From contig OY759271.1 of NCBI GenBank assembly GCA_963662155.1, forward strand, positions 42,299,500 to 42,363,499: a stretch of DNA of 64,000 bases. Direction: 5' to 3'. How positions within the stretch are numbered: the stretch's first letter is position 1; every line of letters begins with the position of its first letter. The notes under the pieces are model-generated. The model searched no databases, had not been told where the DNA came from, and saw only the letters and a list, made by a program, of their open reading frames with translations. The DNA comes from Lamellibrachia columna. Its lineage: Eukaryota > Annelida > Polychaeta > Sabellida > Siboglinidae. Below, piece after piece: positions 35,394 to 46,400 of this stretch. Both the position numbers and the translations under genes were made by a program.

Positions 35394-35977
35394 ATCGTCA
35401 ATGGCAGTGACAGGTTTAAATGATTTCATCAGCATATCATTCAAAATTATTTGTTGACTTTTGAGGATGGGTGTTCCCAACACTGATAAACAAAGGAGTA
35501 GATGTTTGTGTGTAAATACAGGATTGCATAAATGTTTGTACGATAAGACCCTCGTGTGGTCTGTACAGTTCAGAGAAGCTTAAAGTTTGTCATGCAGATA
35601 CATGCACACTTATATATCACATTGTCCAGGTGACCTCAATCAACATGTGTCCACAAGATGAGCACCTGTCAAACACACTGACATCCAGTTGAAGTACTCT
35701 AGATGGCTTTCATAGCCACTTGAGTGAGTTGTACCCCTCTATCTGCAGGTCTTACTGTCAGTCCCAGTCATTTGTCGTCGGACTCGCAGGTTTAACGTCT
35801 CACTCTATCTCCAGACTAATCAAGCCAACGAGCAGAAATCTTTTCAGTAATTTTTTACAAACACAAGCAACTATCTTTTCACCTGAGGTATGTTGAGTAT
35901 TTTTACTTTTACAGCGGCACTGATTGTCACACGAGGAGATGTAATAGTTGTAGGTTGTTGTAGTAGTTACACGTGTC

Positions 35978-36097
35978 TGATGTTGTGGTGTAGGGTGGCT
36001 GTAACCTGGGCAGTGGCTGGCTGCCTGGCTGGGCCACTGATGTTGTGGTGCGGGGTGGCTGTAACCTGGGCAGTGGCTGGCTGCTGGCTGGACCACT
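35978..36097. repeat. 60-bp tandem duplication
   Basis: Two copies of a unit beginning TGATGTTGTGGTG, with GGCTGTAACCTGGGCAGTGG inside, differ at three positions and one short indel. Neighbouring 35,394-35,977 shows no gene. Confidence 0.9.
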
Positions 36098-36298
36098 GAT
36101 CTGCCCATGCACGTGGACATTGAATGCTGCTCCACGTGTAGTAGTAAGTTTCCTCTCATTCCGCATCACAGTTGTGCTATTGTGGACGTGGTCGGTCGGT
36201 CGCCCAGGTATGTCTTGTGTTGTTAATGTGGTTATTGGATGTGGCTGTCTGTATGGCCAGGAGACATGTGGGTCATCTACGTAGGGCCCTTTATCCAT

Positions 36299-36400
36299 GT
36301 CTGACCCACAGTTCAACACTATAGTGCTTGGGATTTAGTAAATGTGTTATTCTTGTCTGACCAATAGTTCAACACTGTTGTGCTTGGGATTTAGTAGGAG
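36299..36400. repeat. 56-bp tandem duplication
   Basis: GTCTGACC, AGTTCAACACT and GTGCTTGGGATTTAGTA occur twice, 56 bases apart, directly before the large 40-bp array. Confidence 0.85.
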
Positions 36401-36404
36401 TACT

Positions 36405-39400
36405 GAGAGAGACATTACTATGAGACAGTGAGATTACAGAGAACATGATGTTACTGTGAGACAGTCAGCAAGATTACTGAGAAATTTACGTTACTGTGAG
36501 AAAATCAGTAATATTACAGAGAAATTTATGTTACTGTGAGACAGTCAGTAATATTACAGAGAACTGTATGTTACTGTGAGACATTCAGTAATATTACAGA
36601 GAAATGTATGTTACTGTGAGACAGTCAGTAATATTACAGAGAACTGTATGTTACTGTGAGACAGTCAGTAAGATTACAGAGAACTGTATGTTACTGTGAG
36701 ACAGTCGTTAAGATTACAGAGAACTGTATGTTACTGTGAGACAGTCGTTAAGATTACAGAGAACTGTATGTTACTGTGAGACAGTCAGTAATATTACAAA
36801 GAACTGTATGTTACTGTGAGACAGTCAGTAATGTTACAGAGAAATTTATGAGACAGTCAGTAATATTACAGAGAAATTTATGTTACTGTGAGACAGTCAG
36901 TAAGATTACAGAGAACTGTATGTTACTGTGAGACAGTCAGTAATATTACAAAGAACTGTATGTTACTGTGAGACAGTCAGTAATGTTACAGAGAAATTTA
37001 TGTTACTGTGAGACAGTCAGTAATATTACAGATAACTGTATGTTACTGTGAGACAGTCAGTAATATTACAAAGAACTGTATGTTACTGTGAGACAGTCAG
37101 TAATGTTACAGAGAAATTTATGTTACTGTGAGACAGTCAGTAATATTACAGATAACTGTATGTTACTGTGAGACAGTCGTTAAGATTACAGAGAACTGTA
37201 TGTTACTGTGAGACAGTCAGTAATATTACAAAGAACTGTATGTTACTGTGAGACAGTCAGTAATGTTACAGAGAAATTTATGTTACTGTGAGACAGTCAG
37301 TAAGATTACAGAGAACTGTATGTTACTGTGAGACAGTCGTTAAGATTACAGAGAACTGTATGTTACTGTGAGACAGTCGTTAAGATTACAGAGAACTGTA
37401 TGTTACTGTGAGACAGTCAGTAATATTACAAAGAACTGTATGTTACTGTGAGACAGTCAGTAATGTTACAGAGAAATTTATGTTACTGTGAGACAGTCAG
37501 TAATATTACAGATAACTGTATGTTACTGTGAGACAGTCAGTAATATTACAGAGAAATTTATGTTACTGTGAGACAGTCAGTAAGATTACAGAGAACTGTA
37601 TGTTACTGTGAGACAGTCGTTAAGATTACAGAGAACTGTATGTTACTGTGAGACAGTCGTTAAGATTACAGAGAACTGTATGTTACTGTGAGACAGTCAG
37701 TAATATTACAAAGAACTGTATGTTACTGTGAGACAGTCAGTAATGTTACAGAGAAATTTATGAGACAGTCAGTAATATTACAGAGAAATTTATGTTACTG
37801 TGAGACAGTCAGTAAGATTACAGAGAACTGTATGTTACAGTGAGACAGTCGTTAAGATTACAGAGAACTGTATGTTACTGTGAGACAGTCAGTAATATTA
37901 CAAAGAACTGTATGTTACTGTGAGACAGTCAGTAATGTTACAGAGAAATTTATGTTACTGTGAGACAGTCAGTAATATTACAGATAACTGTATGTTACTG
38001 TGAGACAGTCAGTAATATTACAGAGAAATTTATGTTACTGTGAGACAGTCAGTAATATTACAGAGAACAATATGTTACTGTGAGACAGTCAGTAATATTA
38101 CAGAGAAATGTATGTTACTGTGAGACAGTCAGTAATATTACAGAGAACTATATGTTACTGTGAGACAGTCAGTAATATTACAGAGAAATTTATGTTACTG
38201 TGAGACAGTCAGTAAGATTACAGAGAACATGTATGTTACTGTGAGACAGTCAGTAATACTACAAACAAATTATGTTACTGAAAGACAGTGAGATTACAGA
38301 GAAATGTATGTTACTGTGAGGCAGTCAGTAATATTACAGAGACATTTACATTACTTTGAGACGGTCAATAATATTACAGAGAAATGTATGGTACTGTGAG
38401 ACAGCCATTAAGACTACAGAGAAATGTATGGTACTGTGAGACAGTCGGTAAGATTACTGAGAAATATATGTTACTGTGAGACACTTATTAAGGTTACTGA
38501 TAAATGTAAGTTACTGTGAGACAGTCAGTAATATTACAGAGAACTGTATGTTACTGTGAGACAGTCAGTAATATTACAGAGAAATGTATGTTTCTAAGAG
38601 ACAGGCAGTAAGAATACAGAAAAAGTTATGTTAGTGTGAGACATTCAGTAAGGTTACTGAGAAATTTATGTTACTGTGAGTGTGAGACAGTCAATAATAC
38701 TACAGAGAAATTTATGGTACTGTGAGATGGGCAGTAAGATTACAGAGAACGTTATATTAGTCTGAGACAGTCAGTAAGGTTACTGAGAAATTGGTGTTAC
38801 TGAGAGATAGTCAGTAATATTACAGATAACTGTATGTTACTGTGAGACAGTCAGTAATATTACAGAGAAATTTATGTTACTGTGAGACAGTCAGTAATAT
38901 TACAGAGAACTGTATGTTACTGTGAGACAGTCAGTAATATTACAGAGAAATGTATGTTACTGTGAGACAGTCAGTAATATTACAGAGAACTATATGTTAC
39001 TGTGAGACAGTCAGTAATATTACAGAGAAATTTATGTTACTGTGAGACAGTCAGTAAGATTACAGAGAACATGTATGTTACTGTGAGACAGTCAGTAATA
39101 CTACAAAAAAATTATATATTACTGTGAGACACTTATTAAGGTTACTGATAAATGTAAGTTACTGTGAGACAGTCAGTAATATTACAGAGAACTGTATGTT
39201 ACTGTGAGACAGTCAGTAATATTACAGAGAAATGTATGTTTCTAAGAGACAGGCAGTAAGAATACAGAAAAAGTTATGTTAGTGTGAGACATTCAGTAAG
39301 GTTACTGAGAAATTTATGTTACTGTGAGTGTGAGACAGTCAATAATACTACAGAGAAATTTATGGTACTGTGAGATGGGCAGTAAGATTACAGAGAACGT

Positions 39401-39540
39401 TATATTAGTCTGAGACAGTCAGTAAGGTTACTGAGAAATTGGTGTTACTGAGAGATAGTCAGTAAGATTATTGGGAAATAAGTGTTAATGAGAGACATTC
39501 AGTAAAATTACTGAGAAATAAATGTTTCTGTGAGACAGAC
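36405..39540. repeat. 40-bp minisatellite, about 78 copies, with higher-order structure
   Basis: The unit is TGTTACTGTGAGACAGTCAG followed by TAATATTACAGAGAACTGTA. Variants (GTTAAGATTAC, TAATGTTAC, AAATTTA) recur in fixed order, giving 120-bp and longer blocks in 36,900-37,760. The stretch 38,481-38,820 is repeated almost exactly at 39,129-39,470, 648 bases on. The perfect palindrome GTAATATTAC is in a large share of the units. Both edges are degenerate and the centre is homogeneous. Confidence 0.98.
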
Positions 39541-40104
39541 AAATTATTGAGTCAATGTGAAACAGTGAAATGTTGACAGGGAATTTAGTATGAATCCTGA
39601 TAACCAGGTGTCAACATAAGGTTGTGAATGGTCAATGGGAAATTAGTACGAATGAGAGAACTAGTTGTTTTTAGGAACAAAGTTAAAGTCAGTGATAGTC
39701 AGTGCTTACATAACCTAATTAAGTGTGGCTTTGTGAGGTTTTGGCATCATTACTGAGTTGCACTGCATGAAGGCCCCAGTGTGTGGTTGCCATGGATCTC
39801 CTTGTCTGCAGGCTTTGGCCATATCTCAGTGAACAGCCCCTCTGGCCATCCAGTTGGAAGGTTTAATTGGTGATGGAGTAGGAAACGTGCCATTGTTAAT
39901 AATGTAATCATGTCTACAGGCTCTGTCATAATCCCCCCCCCATGTAGTTAGGATACATACTACTACAGGCATTAAGGCAATGTTTTATTTAACAATGCCT
40001 TGATATCCGTTCAAGTGATGACAATTTCGGACAAGTTCCTGATGTAAAGATTTCAGTAAAACCTGTTTCAATATGGCACTGTTTTTCTCTTACTATTTTG
40101 TCGA
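39541..40104. other. Intergenic, nothing recognised
   Basis: No supported feature. Confidence 0.5.
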
Positions 40105-40272
40105 CATGATGTATGACATCGTGCATGACATTGTGTGTGACATTTTGTATGACATCATCATGTAAAGACATCGTTTATGACATGTATATGATATTGTGTG
40201 TGACATCACGTATGACATTATGTATGACATCGTGTATGACATCGTGTATGACATCGTGTATGACATCGTGTT
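40105..40272. repeat. 12-bp GTATGACATCGT tandem repeat
   Basis: Four exact copies at 40,215-40,270 are preceded by diverged copies (GTGTGACATTTT, GTATGACATTAT) back to about 40,105. The open Met-Thr-Ser-Cys repeat read from it is a by-product. Sequence from 40,273 to 41,290 shows no gene. Confidence 0.9.
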
Positions 40273-41298
40273 ATATGTTTAACTATGACTATGAGTACTT
40301 CAACAGTGAGTGGTCCACTGCAACCATTAGTTAAGTTTAGTTAATTATATGTAAGTACAATGTACTATGTAGCTATAATTAGTTTACTTTACTAATGGTA
40401 AAAACCAGACGGCAGATATCTATATCGAGCATATCTGTGAAGTTGTCTCTGTGCATACTATTGAACCATCCATCAAAGACATATTTACCAAGTTCTAGAC
40501 TCTCCAGTACACGTCTCAGTGGTTTTACATTTAATGTTCATTTCTTATTAACTATTAAGGTCAAATGATCAGTTGATGTATGTTCATAAAATATTCAAAT
40601 TGTTATGGTTGCTCTTTAACAAAGGTAATCACTTATTACAATATCAGTCATCACATTCACCAAACATTTTGTGGGGTGAACCAGTGCATTTACCCTGTCA
40701 ACAAATTAGCCTATCATTTCTATCTGTCAGACTGGTTCATTTGTTGTGAGTCATTAAGCACCCTACTACGCCCTTTTTGAAGTATAATATTACCGTTCCG
40801 CATTGAAATATCCCTTTGGGTTAGTCATGGGGAAACTACAGTTGTGTGGTTCTCACAGGCCTGTAGTAAGAAACTGCCCTGTCATCCACACCCCCACTCC
40901 TGACTAAATATGTAATTCTATCACCTGGTGGTTAAAGTTGTGTACTACTTGTACATTGTGCTCCTGGTGGTCAAATAGTTCAACAATTATGTAAATACTA
41001 ACACATGTGAATTCACCTCTAACACATGTCCACGTACCACCTGATAGTTTTGTAATTCATTAATTATTAAAGGATATTGATTGGTGTAAATCTACCATGC
41101 ATTCAGTATTAGAACATATATCGATCTCTGATCCGTCTACTACACTACACCACAGTCAGCTGTGTAGAACCACAGTAGGTCAAGTCAAATCTTCCCCAGT
41201 CAGCTGTTTGGGGCCAGGCGGTGTATTCCTGACTTCTTGTGACCGAGTTGTTCGGCTGAGTTTGCTTGCACAGTAACATATTGTACACTTTGACAGGC

Positions 41299-41423
41299 GT
41301 GCCTATTTTCAGGAACGGGCTCAGAAAAGCCTCGAATGAGATGTAACAGTGAATAACGTGTAGTGGGTGCTTGATATAAAGACGTCATTGGCATATATGT
41401 CAATAGATAATGGCATAATACAA
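41299..41423. repeat. Left copy of a diverged inverted repeat
   Basis: The reverse complement of this stretch aligns with 45,672-45,797, strongest over AGTTGTATTATGCCATTATC and TCTTTATATCAAGCA. The pair brackets the PLE and the adjacent LINE fragment. Homology weakens outward. Confidence 0.65.
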
Positions 41424-41456
41424 CTTTTCACCAAAACTATATATGAATACACTAAC

Positions 41457-41469
41457 TTTGGGGCCAGTA
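41457..41469. other. 13-bp target site duplication, left copy
   Basis: TTTGGGGCCAGTA here is identical to 44,283-44,295 and marks the insertion boundaries of the Penelope-like element. Confidence 0.85.
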
Positions 41470-41517
41470 AATCAAATAACTTTCATTTTACATATCCAAG
41501 GTGTGTTTAGTTTACCT

Positions 41518-41561
41518 GGTAGAGGCTTTCATCAACATGTCACGTTGATTTCATCAATACC
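41518..41561 (-). ncRNA. Hammerhead-ribozyme motif, core mutated (PLE terminal repeat)
   Basis: Minus-strand order: GGTA (stem I), TTGATGA in place of the core CTGATGA, a stem II of ATCAACGT/ATGTTGAT with loop GAC, GAAA, a minimal stem III, then TACC closing stem I. The C-to-U change at the first core base (C3) should disable cleavage. The partner copy at 44,156 has the intact core. Confidence 0.6.
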
Positions 41562-41578
41562 TATGACGCTTGATGACG

Positions 41579-42949
41579 TCATCGTACATCATGAGGCAGT
41601 TCATAATTGCCCTCGTCTCTGTTGATGGGTGTTCTAGTTTTTCTGATCCAGATGGCTTCTTTGATGTGCCGGATTCTTCGGTTGGGTTCCTTGTCTACAA
41701 TGTTCACTCCCTCCCAGTCTATGATGTGGTTTTCAGTTGTCGCATGGTCTGTAAGGGCGGATTTATTGATGGTAGACATCAATCTTTTTTTCCCGCTCCT
41801 TGTGTATTTCTCTTTTTTCGTGTTGTCTACATCCTTTCTGTGTTCCTCCAGTCGTGTTTTTAGTAGTCTTCCTGTCTCCCCAATGTACTCAGCACCACAG
41901 TTCTTGCATGGTATTTGGTACACCAGTTCACCCTGTTCTTCTAGCTCTACTTTGTCCTTGGGATGTACCAACAAGCGCCTGAGGGTGGTGTGGGGATGCA
42001 TAGTTGTTGCTACTCCATATTTCTTCAGTACTCGGTGTACTCTCTCTGAGACCCCCTCTATGTATGGGATGACTACTTGGCTCCTGTAATTTCTGTCATT
42101 TGTTTTTTTCTTGTTCTTTTTCTTCTTACAGCTATCTGTCACCTTGTTCAAGGCCCAGGACGGATAGCCACATACTCTTAAAGCTTCTCTCAAGTGTTTC
42201 ACCTCTTCCTTCTTGTCCCCCTCCTCTGAAGTTATCGTCTCACACCTGTGCATAAGGGTTCTGACCGCTCCTAACTTCTGATGTTTGGGGTGGTGGGACG
42301 CAAAGTTCAAGTATTGGTCGGTGTGTGTCTTCTTCCTGTACACTGTAGACTTCACACTGCCATCTTCCTTTCTGGTGAACTTCGCATCCAGGAAGGGCAT
42401 GCTGTTGTTCTCTTCATCTTCCCGCATGAAAATGATGCTCCCTGTGGGGTCTACAGTGTTCATGTGTTGTTGTAATTTCTTTGCCTTTCCCGTGTGTACC
42501 AGGCAAATTACATCGTCCACATATCGTTTCCAGTTTCTCGGTTGGCAATCTACCGGTGCTGTTGCTATTATTTTCTGCTCCAGGTCCTCCATGTACAAGT
42601 TGACAACAATGGGGGATACCGGACTGCCCATGGCTACTCCAAATTTCTGCTGGTAAATTTCTCCTTCAAATCTGAAGTATGTCGTCTCCAGGACAAATTT
42701 CAACAACTCCATGATGTCGTCTACGTTTAGGTTTGTTCTCTTCTTTAGTGTCTTGTCATTCTGTAGCCTTTTTCTGATGATTTCGCACGCTTCTTTGATT
42801 GGGGTCTTCGTGAACAGCGACACAACATCATATGACACAAATGATTCTCCTTCTTCTACTGTCAGCTTTGTCATCTCCTTCACCAGTTCTTGTGAGCTTT
42901 CTGTGTGGTGTTCTGTTTTTCCAACAAGTGGTTGTAGTATGTTGGCCAA
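41579..42949 (-). pseudogene. PLE polyprotein, RT core and GIY-YIG endonuclease
   Basis: The 456-codon frame carries motif A (SYDVVSLFTKTPI), motif B (GVAMGSPVSPIVVNLYMEDL), and the catalytic YVDD at 42,512-42,523. A thumb segment (MPFLDAKFTRKEDGS) follows, then a linker with a KKKKNKKK basic run, and the GIY-YIG nuclease start (LVYQIPCKNCGAEYIGETGR), which nicks the target for reverse transcription. The C-terminus reads NRDEGNYELPH then DVR and stop. The inverted copy at 44,101 continues PHVYDDVI, so a one-base insertion near 41,590 has changed this end. The upstream RT part is in another frame. Confidence 0.93.
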
Positions 42950-42969
42950 TTCCCTGGATACCCTGTATG

Positions 42970-43989
42970 CTATTGTCTGAGTGGCACTCCATCCTTATGG
43001 ATTTTTGGTGATCCATACATCCGTGGTACTTTTTCTAGCGTGGGATACAAGTACCAATACTGATCTTTGGTGATCTTCCCCTCTTTCTCCAAGGAATTTA
43101 CCATTCTGATGAGTTCTGCCTTATACTTCTTGGTCGGATCCTTCTTTAACTTCTCATACGTTGCTTCATCATTTAACATTTCTTTCATTTTGTCTTGGTA
43201 TTCTCTCGTTTCCATGATGACTGTGGCCTTTCCCTTGTCCGCAGGGAGTATGGTGATGGACTTCTCTTTCTGTAGCCCTTTTAAAGCTGTTCTCTCCTGT
43301 CTGGTTATATTTTGTTTTGGAACTTTTGCCGACTTCAGGACTCCCGTGATGTCTGCACGAAGTTTGTCTTTTTGTTCTTGTGGTAGGCTCCATGTTGCTT
43401 GTTCTGCCGCTACGACGAACTCCTCGGTCGGCATTTTCTCTGGCGTTACTGCGTAATTTAACCCCTTCGCTAATATCTTATTCTGGTTCCCGGACAGTTT
43501 GTATTTGGACAGGTTTATCACCCACCTTTTCAGCTGGGTTCCGGTGAGGTCAGCATCGTTTATTCTATCTCTCTTCGTTTCCAAGTGCTGAATTTTTTGT
43601 TGATGACGCCATTTTGTTTTCTCGTGCGTACTCTCACTGACATGCGCGATGTGGCGCGTGACGTTTTGTTGTTCTTCCCTTGACAATGAAGTAAACAACT
43701 TCGTTTCTAGGGTGATTTTCTTCTCTTTAAACGCGTCCAATTTGTTGTTTATGACACGTATTCTCTCTCTCACTAGGTCCTTCCTGGCTTTGTCCACTAT
43801 TCTCCTCGCATTCGTCGTGTTTATCGGGCATTTCAGACTGAGACTGGGAGGTGCTACATTGATGTCTTTGCAACGTAGCGTAAATACAAGGTGATTCCTG
43901 TGGCGCGAAACCTTTCTGGTCAATTCTTCGAGTTTCCTCACGTCTTTGACACATTCTTGTCCATACTTCGTTCTAATATTACTGAACAT
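42970..43989 (-). pseudogene. PLE polyprotein, N-terminal part (RT fingers)
   Basis: The 339-codon frame starts ATG at 43,989. The first two thirds are highly charged and probably helical. Then come the PLE-specific blocks ILPADKGKATVIMETREY and YGSPKIHKDGVPLR, which form the start of the RT palm. The frame ends at a stop directly after PLR, where conserved RT sequence should continue. The missing piece between here and 42,949 is short, which indicates a small deletion with frameshift. Upstream TTC AGT AAT starts (MFSNI) lie in the short segment shared with the inverted copy at 44,249-44,282. Confidence 0.9.
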
Positions 43990-44282
43990 TCTTCAGGATA
44001 GTTCATTTTCAAATCAAATAACTTTCATTTTACATATCCAAGGTGTGTTTAGTTTACCTGGTAGAGGCTTTCATCAACGTGTCACGTTGATTTCATTAAA
44101 GACGAGGGCAATTATGAACTGCCTCACGTGTACGATGACGTCATCAAATGTCATAGGTACTGATGAAATCAACGTGACACGTTGATGAAAGCCTCTACCA
44201 GGTAAACTAAACACACCTTGGATATGTAAAATGAAAGTTATTTGATTTGAAAATGAACTATCCTGAAGAATGTTCGGTAATA
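43977..44282. repeat. Palindrome with 120-bp arms at the PLE 5' end
   Basis: Arm 43,977-44,096 is the reverse complement of 44,163-44,282 with about one mismatch; a 66-base spacer separates them. The arms contain the terminal repeat plus a 34-base extension that runs into the ORF start. The spacer holds the end of a PLE reading frame (DEGNYELPHVYDD) on the plus strand and the CRE-like TGACGTCA at 44,136-44,143. Confidence 0.93.
44156..44199 (+). ncRNA. Hammerhead-ribozyme motif with intact core (PLE inverted segment)
   Basis: Plus-strand order: GGTA (44,156-44,159), CTGATGA (44,160-44,166), an unpaired A, then an 8-bp stem II ATCAACGT/ACGTTGAT with loop GAC (44,168-44,186). GAAA (44,187-44,190), loop GCC, then T-C (44,194-44,195) and TACC (44,196-44,199), which pairs fully with GGTA. 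This fits a type I hammerhead with a one-base-pair stem III, as described for PLEs; cleavage would follow C44,195. The extra A beside stem II is unusual. Activity is not shown. Confidence 0.65.
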
Positions 44283-44295
44283 TTTGGGGCCAGTA
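44283..44295. other. 13-bp target site duplication, right copy
   Basis: TTTGGGGCCAGTA, identical to 41,457-41,469. Confidence 0.85.
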
Positions 44296-44375
44296 TCTTG
44301 TCCCAGGCGTCGATGTCCACTTGCCTCTTTCTACGGTCCTTTGCCTCCTTGCACCAGTGGCCTCTGATCTACCAA

Positions 44376-44880
44376 TCACACAGTCCTCTTCGTGCCAGGA
44401 GCACATAAGGCTTTAACAAGAGAGCGCCACTGCTGTCGGTCGGCAGCCCATTTGGTGATGGTGTCCCATGTCAGGCTGCATTCTTTCATCTCCTCCAATG
44501 TTTGTCTCCATGTTTCTTTCGGGCGACCATGTCTCCTACCATCTGCTGTCCAGCGTAAGGCTGCCTTGGGCAGTGTGCCTGGTGATATTCGACACACGTG
44601 CCCAAGTCATCTCCATCTTCTCCTCTTTATCTGTGTAGCTTGGGTGTGTCTGTTTTGCGGAGCAGTTCTTCATTGGTCATGGTGTTGGGCCAAAATACCC
44701 CTAGAATCTTCCGTTGACACATGTTATGCCTGGTCTCGAGCTTCTGTGCTAGCTTGGCTGTCAGTTTCCAGCATTCGGAGCCATAGAGAAGTATACTGAG
44801 AACATTACTGTTGTACAGTCTCAGTTATGTTGTCAATCTCAGTTGCTTGGATTTCCAGATGGACTTCAGCATAACGAAAG
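44376..44880 (-). pseudogene. LINE polyprotein C-terminal remnant
   Basis: Minus-strand reading gives VLSILLYGSECWKLTAKLAQ, MCQRKILGVFWPNTMTNEEL and, after shifts, GRRHGRPKETWRQTLEEMK, with DRQQWRSLVKALCA near the end. This is the usual tail of a metazoan non-LTR retrotransposon. At least two frameshifts or stops break it. The catalytic RT core is absent. The PLE lies 80 bases beyond its 3' end. Sequence to 45,671 shows no gene. Confidence 0.85.
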
Positions 44881-45671
44881 TTTGGCTTGCCTTTGTGATT
44901 GTAGCCATTGGCGATGATAAAAATTCACTCATAAATTTACTCATAATGCGCATTCGTCTCTATTCTAGTCACTCTTTATGTGGCTAATAGTGGCTAATGG
45001 CAGATGGATCGTAAATGTGATCTGTGGCCAACAAAAACCAAAGGAGACACAAACCAAAGACTCAAATCACCCACTGTGTCCGTCTTTGTCCGACAGGTAG
45101 AAAATAATTCTAAATAACTACCTTCGTGGTTGCTTAGTGAGTGAATTTTTCCAAGTAATTTCACATCGGATACGTTGGTAAAGTTAATGTTTTCTTTACT
45201 ACTTCATTAGATCTTTCATTCAGTGGCAACGAACCAACATTTCTCAATCATTCACCGGACTGGGCTGAAATTGAGTGGTATCTGCTTTGGGTGTTTTTTT
45301 TAAAGTTGTGTGATTTTGTTGAATTACACACAGCCTGTGTGTTAATGGGGCATCAATGTGCTGTGAAATGTTGAAGAAAATCAAATCGTTGGAAAAAAAT
45401 TTGCAGGAATCCTAATAAACATAATGGCAGCCTATTTTAAAATAAAATGTGGTTTCACCCCTTTTGCTACATGGACGGGTGTAAGCTAGTTGGAAACAAT
45501 TACATATAAATATAAAGGTATGTTTTGGGCTCAATGAATGACAAGGAACGAAGATTGATTGATGACCGGCAGCTATGTTTTGGCTGTTCTGTCTATAAAA
45601 CAAACACTTATTAGTATCATCATTCCATTAGTTCAAATCATACCTTAATCTACGTGTGTTTCCCATTTTGT

Positions 45672-45797
45672 GACAAGTTGCATTATGCCATTATCTATCT
45701 ACAAATGTCAATAACATTGACATCTTTATATCGAGCATACTATTCTCTGTTAAATCTTGTTCTGGGCTGTTCCAGGCCCATTACATAAAATATGCAT
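45672..45797. repeat. Right copy of the diverged inverted repeat
   Basis: Partner of 41,299-41,423 in opposite orientation; see that entry. Sequence from 45,798 to 46,342 shows no gene. Confidence 0.65.
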
Positions 45798-46342
45798 GCC
45801 CCACTTTGTATTGTAATTTTATAAATGTCCCAGATGTTTCATGAGGCAGTGGTAAATGATAGTAAATACCACGAAATATTATTACAATATACAATGATGC
45901 AAAGATTTCTATTGGGCTAAGATTCTTGGGAACTCGAGCTGAGAGGCGCATCAAAATAAAAAAGATTAGATAGTCTGAAATTGGTATATTATATGCAATT
46001 TTAAAGTTGTCAACAGGCGGATGAATACGCTGAGGAACTTTGGAGGTTAAACATGGTTAGAAATATAGTTCTTCTAGTTCCAATGTGTGTTTCAACATGG
46101 GGACTAAAAAGTAGATCATAACTAGACAATCGAAGCTGTCTAGTTTTCTTGCAGGAGAGAGGAGTGAGTGTCAGAGTGAGTTCTTTGCTGTCACTATTTC
46201 CGTAGAATTAAGGCCATTGACTGGTAGAAGTTGAACATTGTGACACACTATTTAGCATAATCTCTGTCTGTCTGACACATGAACACTGCACCGTGGACCA
46301 GTGCAGTGAAACTTGCATCACACATGTCAAACGTTTCATAAA

Positions 46343-46350
46343 CACACACA

Positions 46351-46390
<40 letters not shown>

Positions 46391-46400
46391 TGCATGCATG
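46343..46400. repeat. (CACG)n microsatellite
   Basis: Pure tetranucleotide run with a short CA start and a CATG end. Sequence from 46,401 to 47,156 shows no gene. Confidence 0.95.

Larger units (their letters stand above)
41470..44282 (-). mobile_element. Penelope-like retroelement (PLE) with GIY-YIG endonuclease
   Basis: The element reads on the minus strand. Exact 13-bp target duplications bound it. In minus order it has an inverted fragment of its own terminal region (44,282-44,097), a 5'-truncated terminal repeat (44,096-44,011), the open reading frames (43,989-41,579) and a terminal repeat (about 41,570-41,470). Bases 41,471-41,553 and 44,014-44,096 are direct copies of the terminal repeat. 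Variable-length target duplications, inverted truncated neighbours and hammerhead motifs in the repeats are all known PLE traits. The coding frames are broken, so this copy cannot move by itself. Confidence 0.93.

Noticed and set aside
36405..39540. TAATATTAC as the replication nonanucleotide of rolling-circle single-stranded DNA replicons
   Set aside because: The string recurs inside a 40-bp satellite, lacks the flanking stem of an origin, and no Rep gene is present; it is a coincidence of an AT palindrome.
41607..42089. Plus-strand open frames of 100-160 codons across the PLE
   Set aside because: They are antisense shadows of the conserved PLE reading frames.
44129..44143. CRE site TGACGTCA in the PLE as a host enhancer
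   Set aside because: The octamer overlaps the PLE reading-frame end (codons for Asp-Asp-Val), so coding constraint explains it as well as regulation.
43977..44282. Simple DNA-transposon terminal inverted repeats
   Set aside because: Both arms lie at one end of the insertion and include PLE coding sequence; the outer boundary is set by the 13-bp duplication instead.
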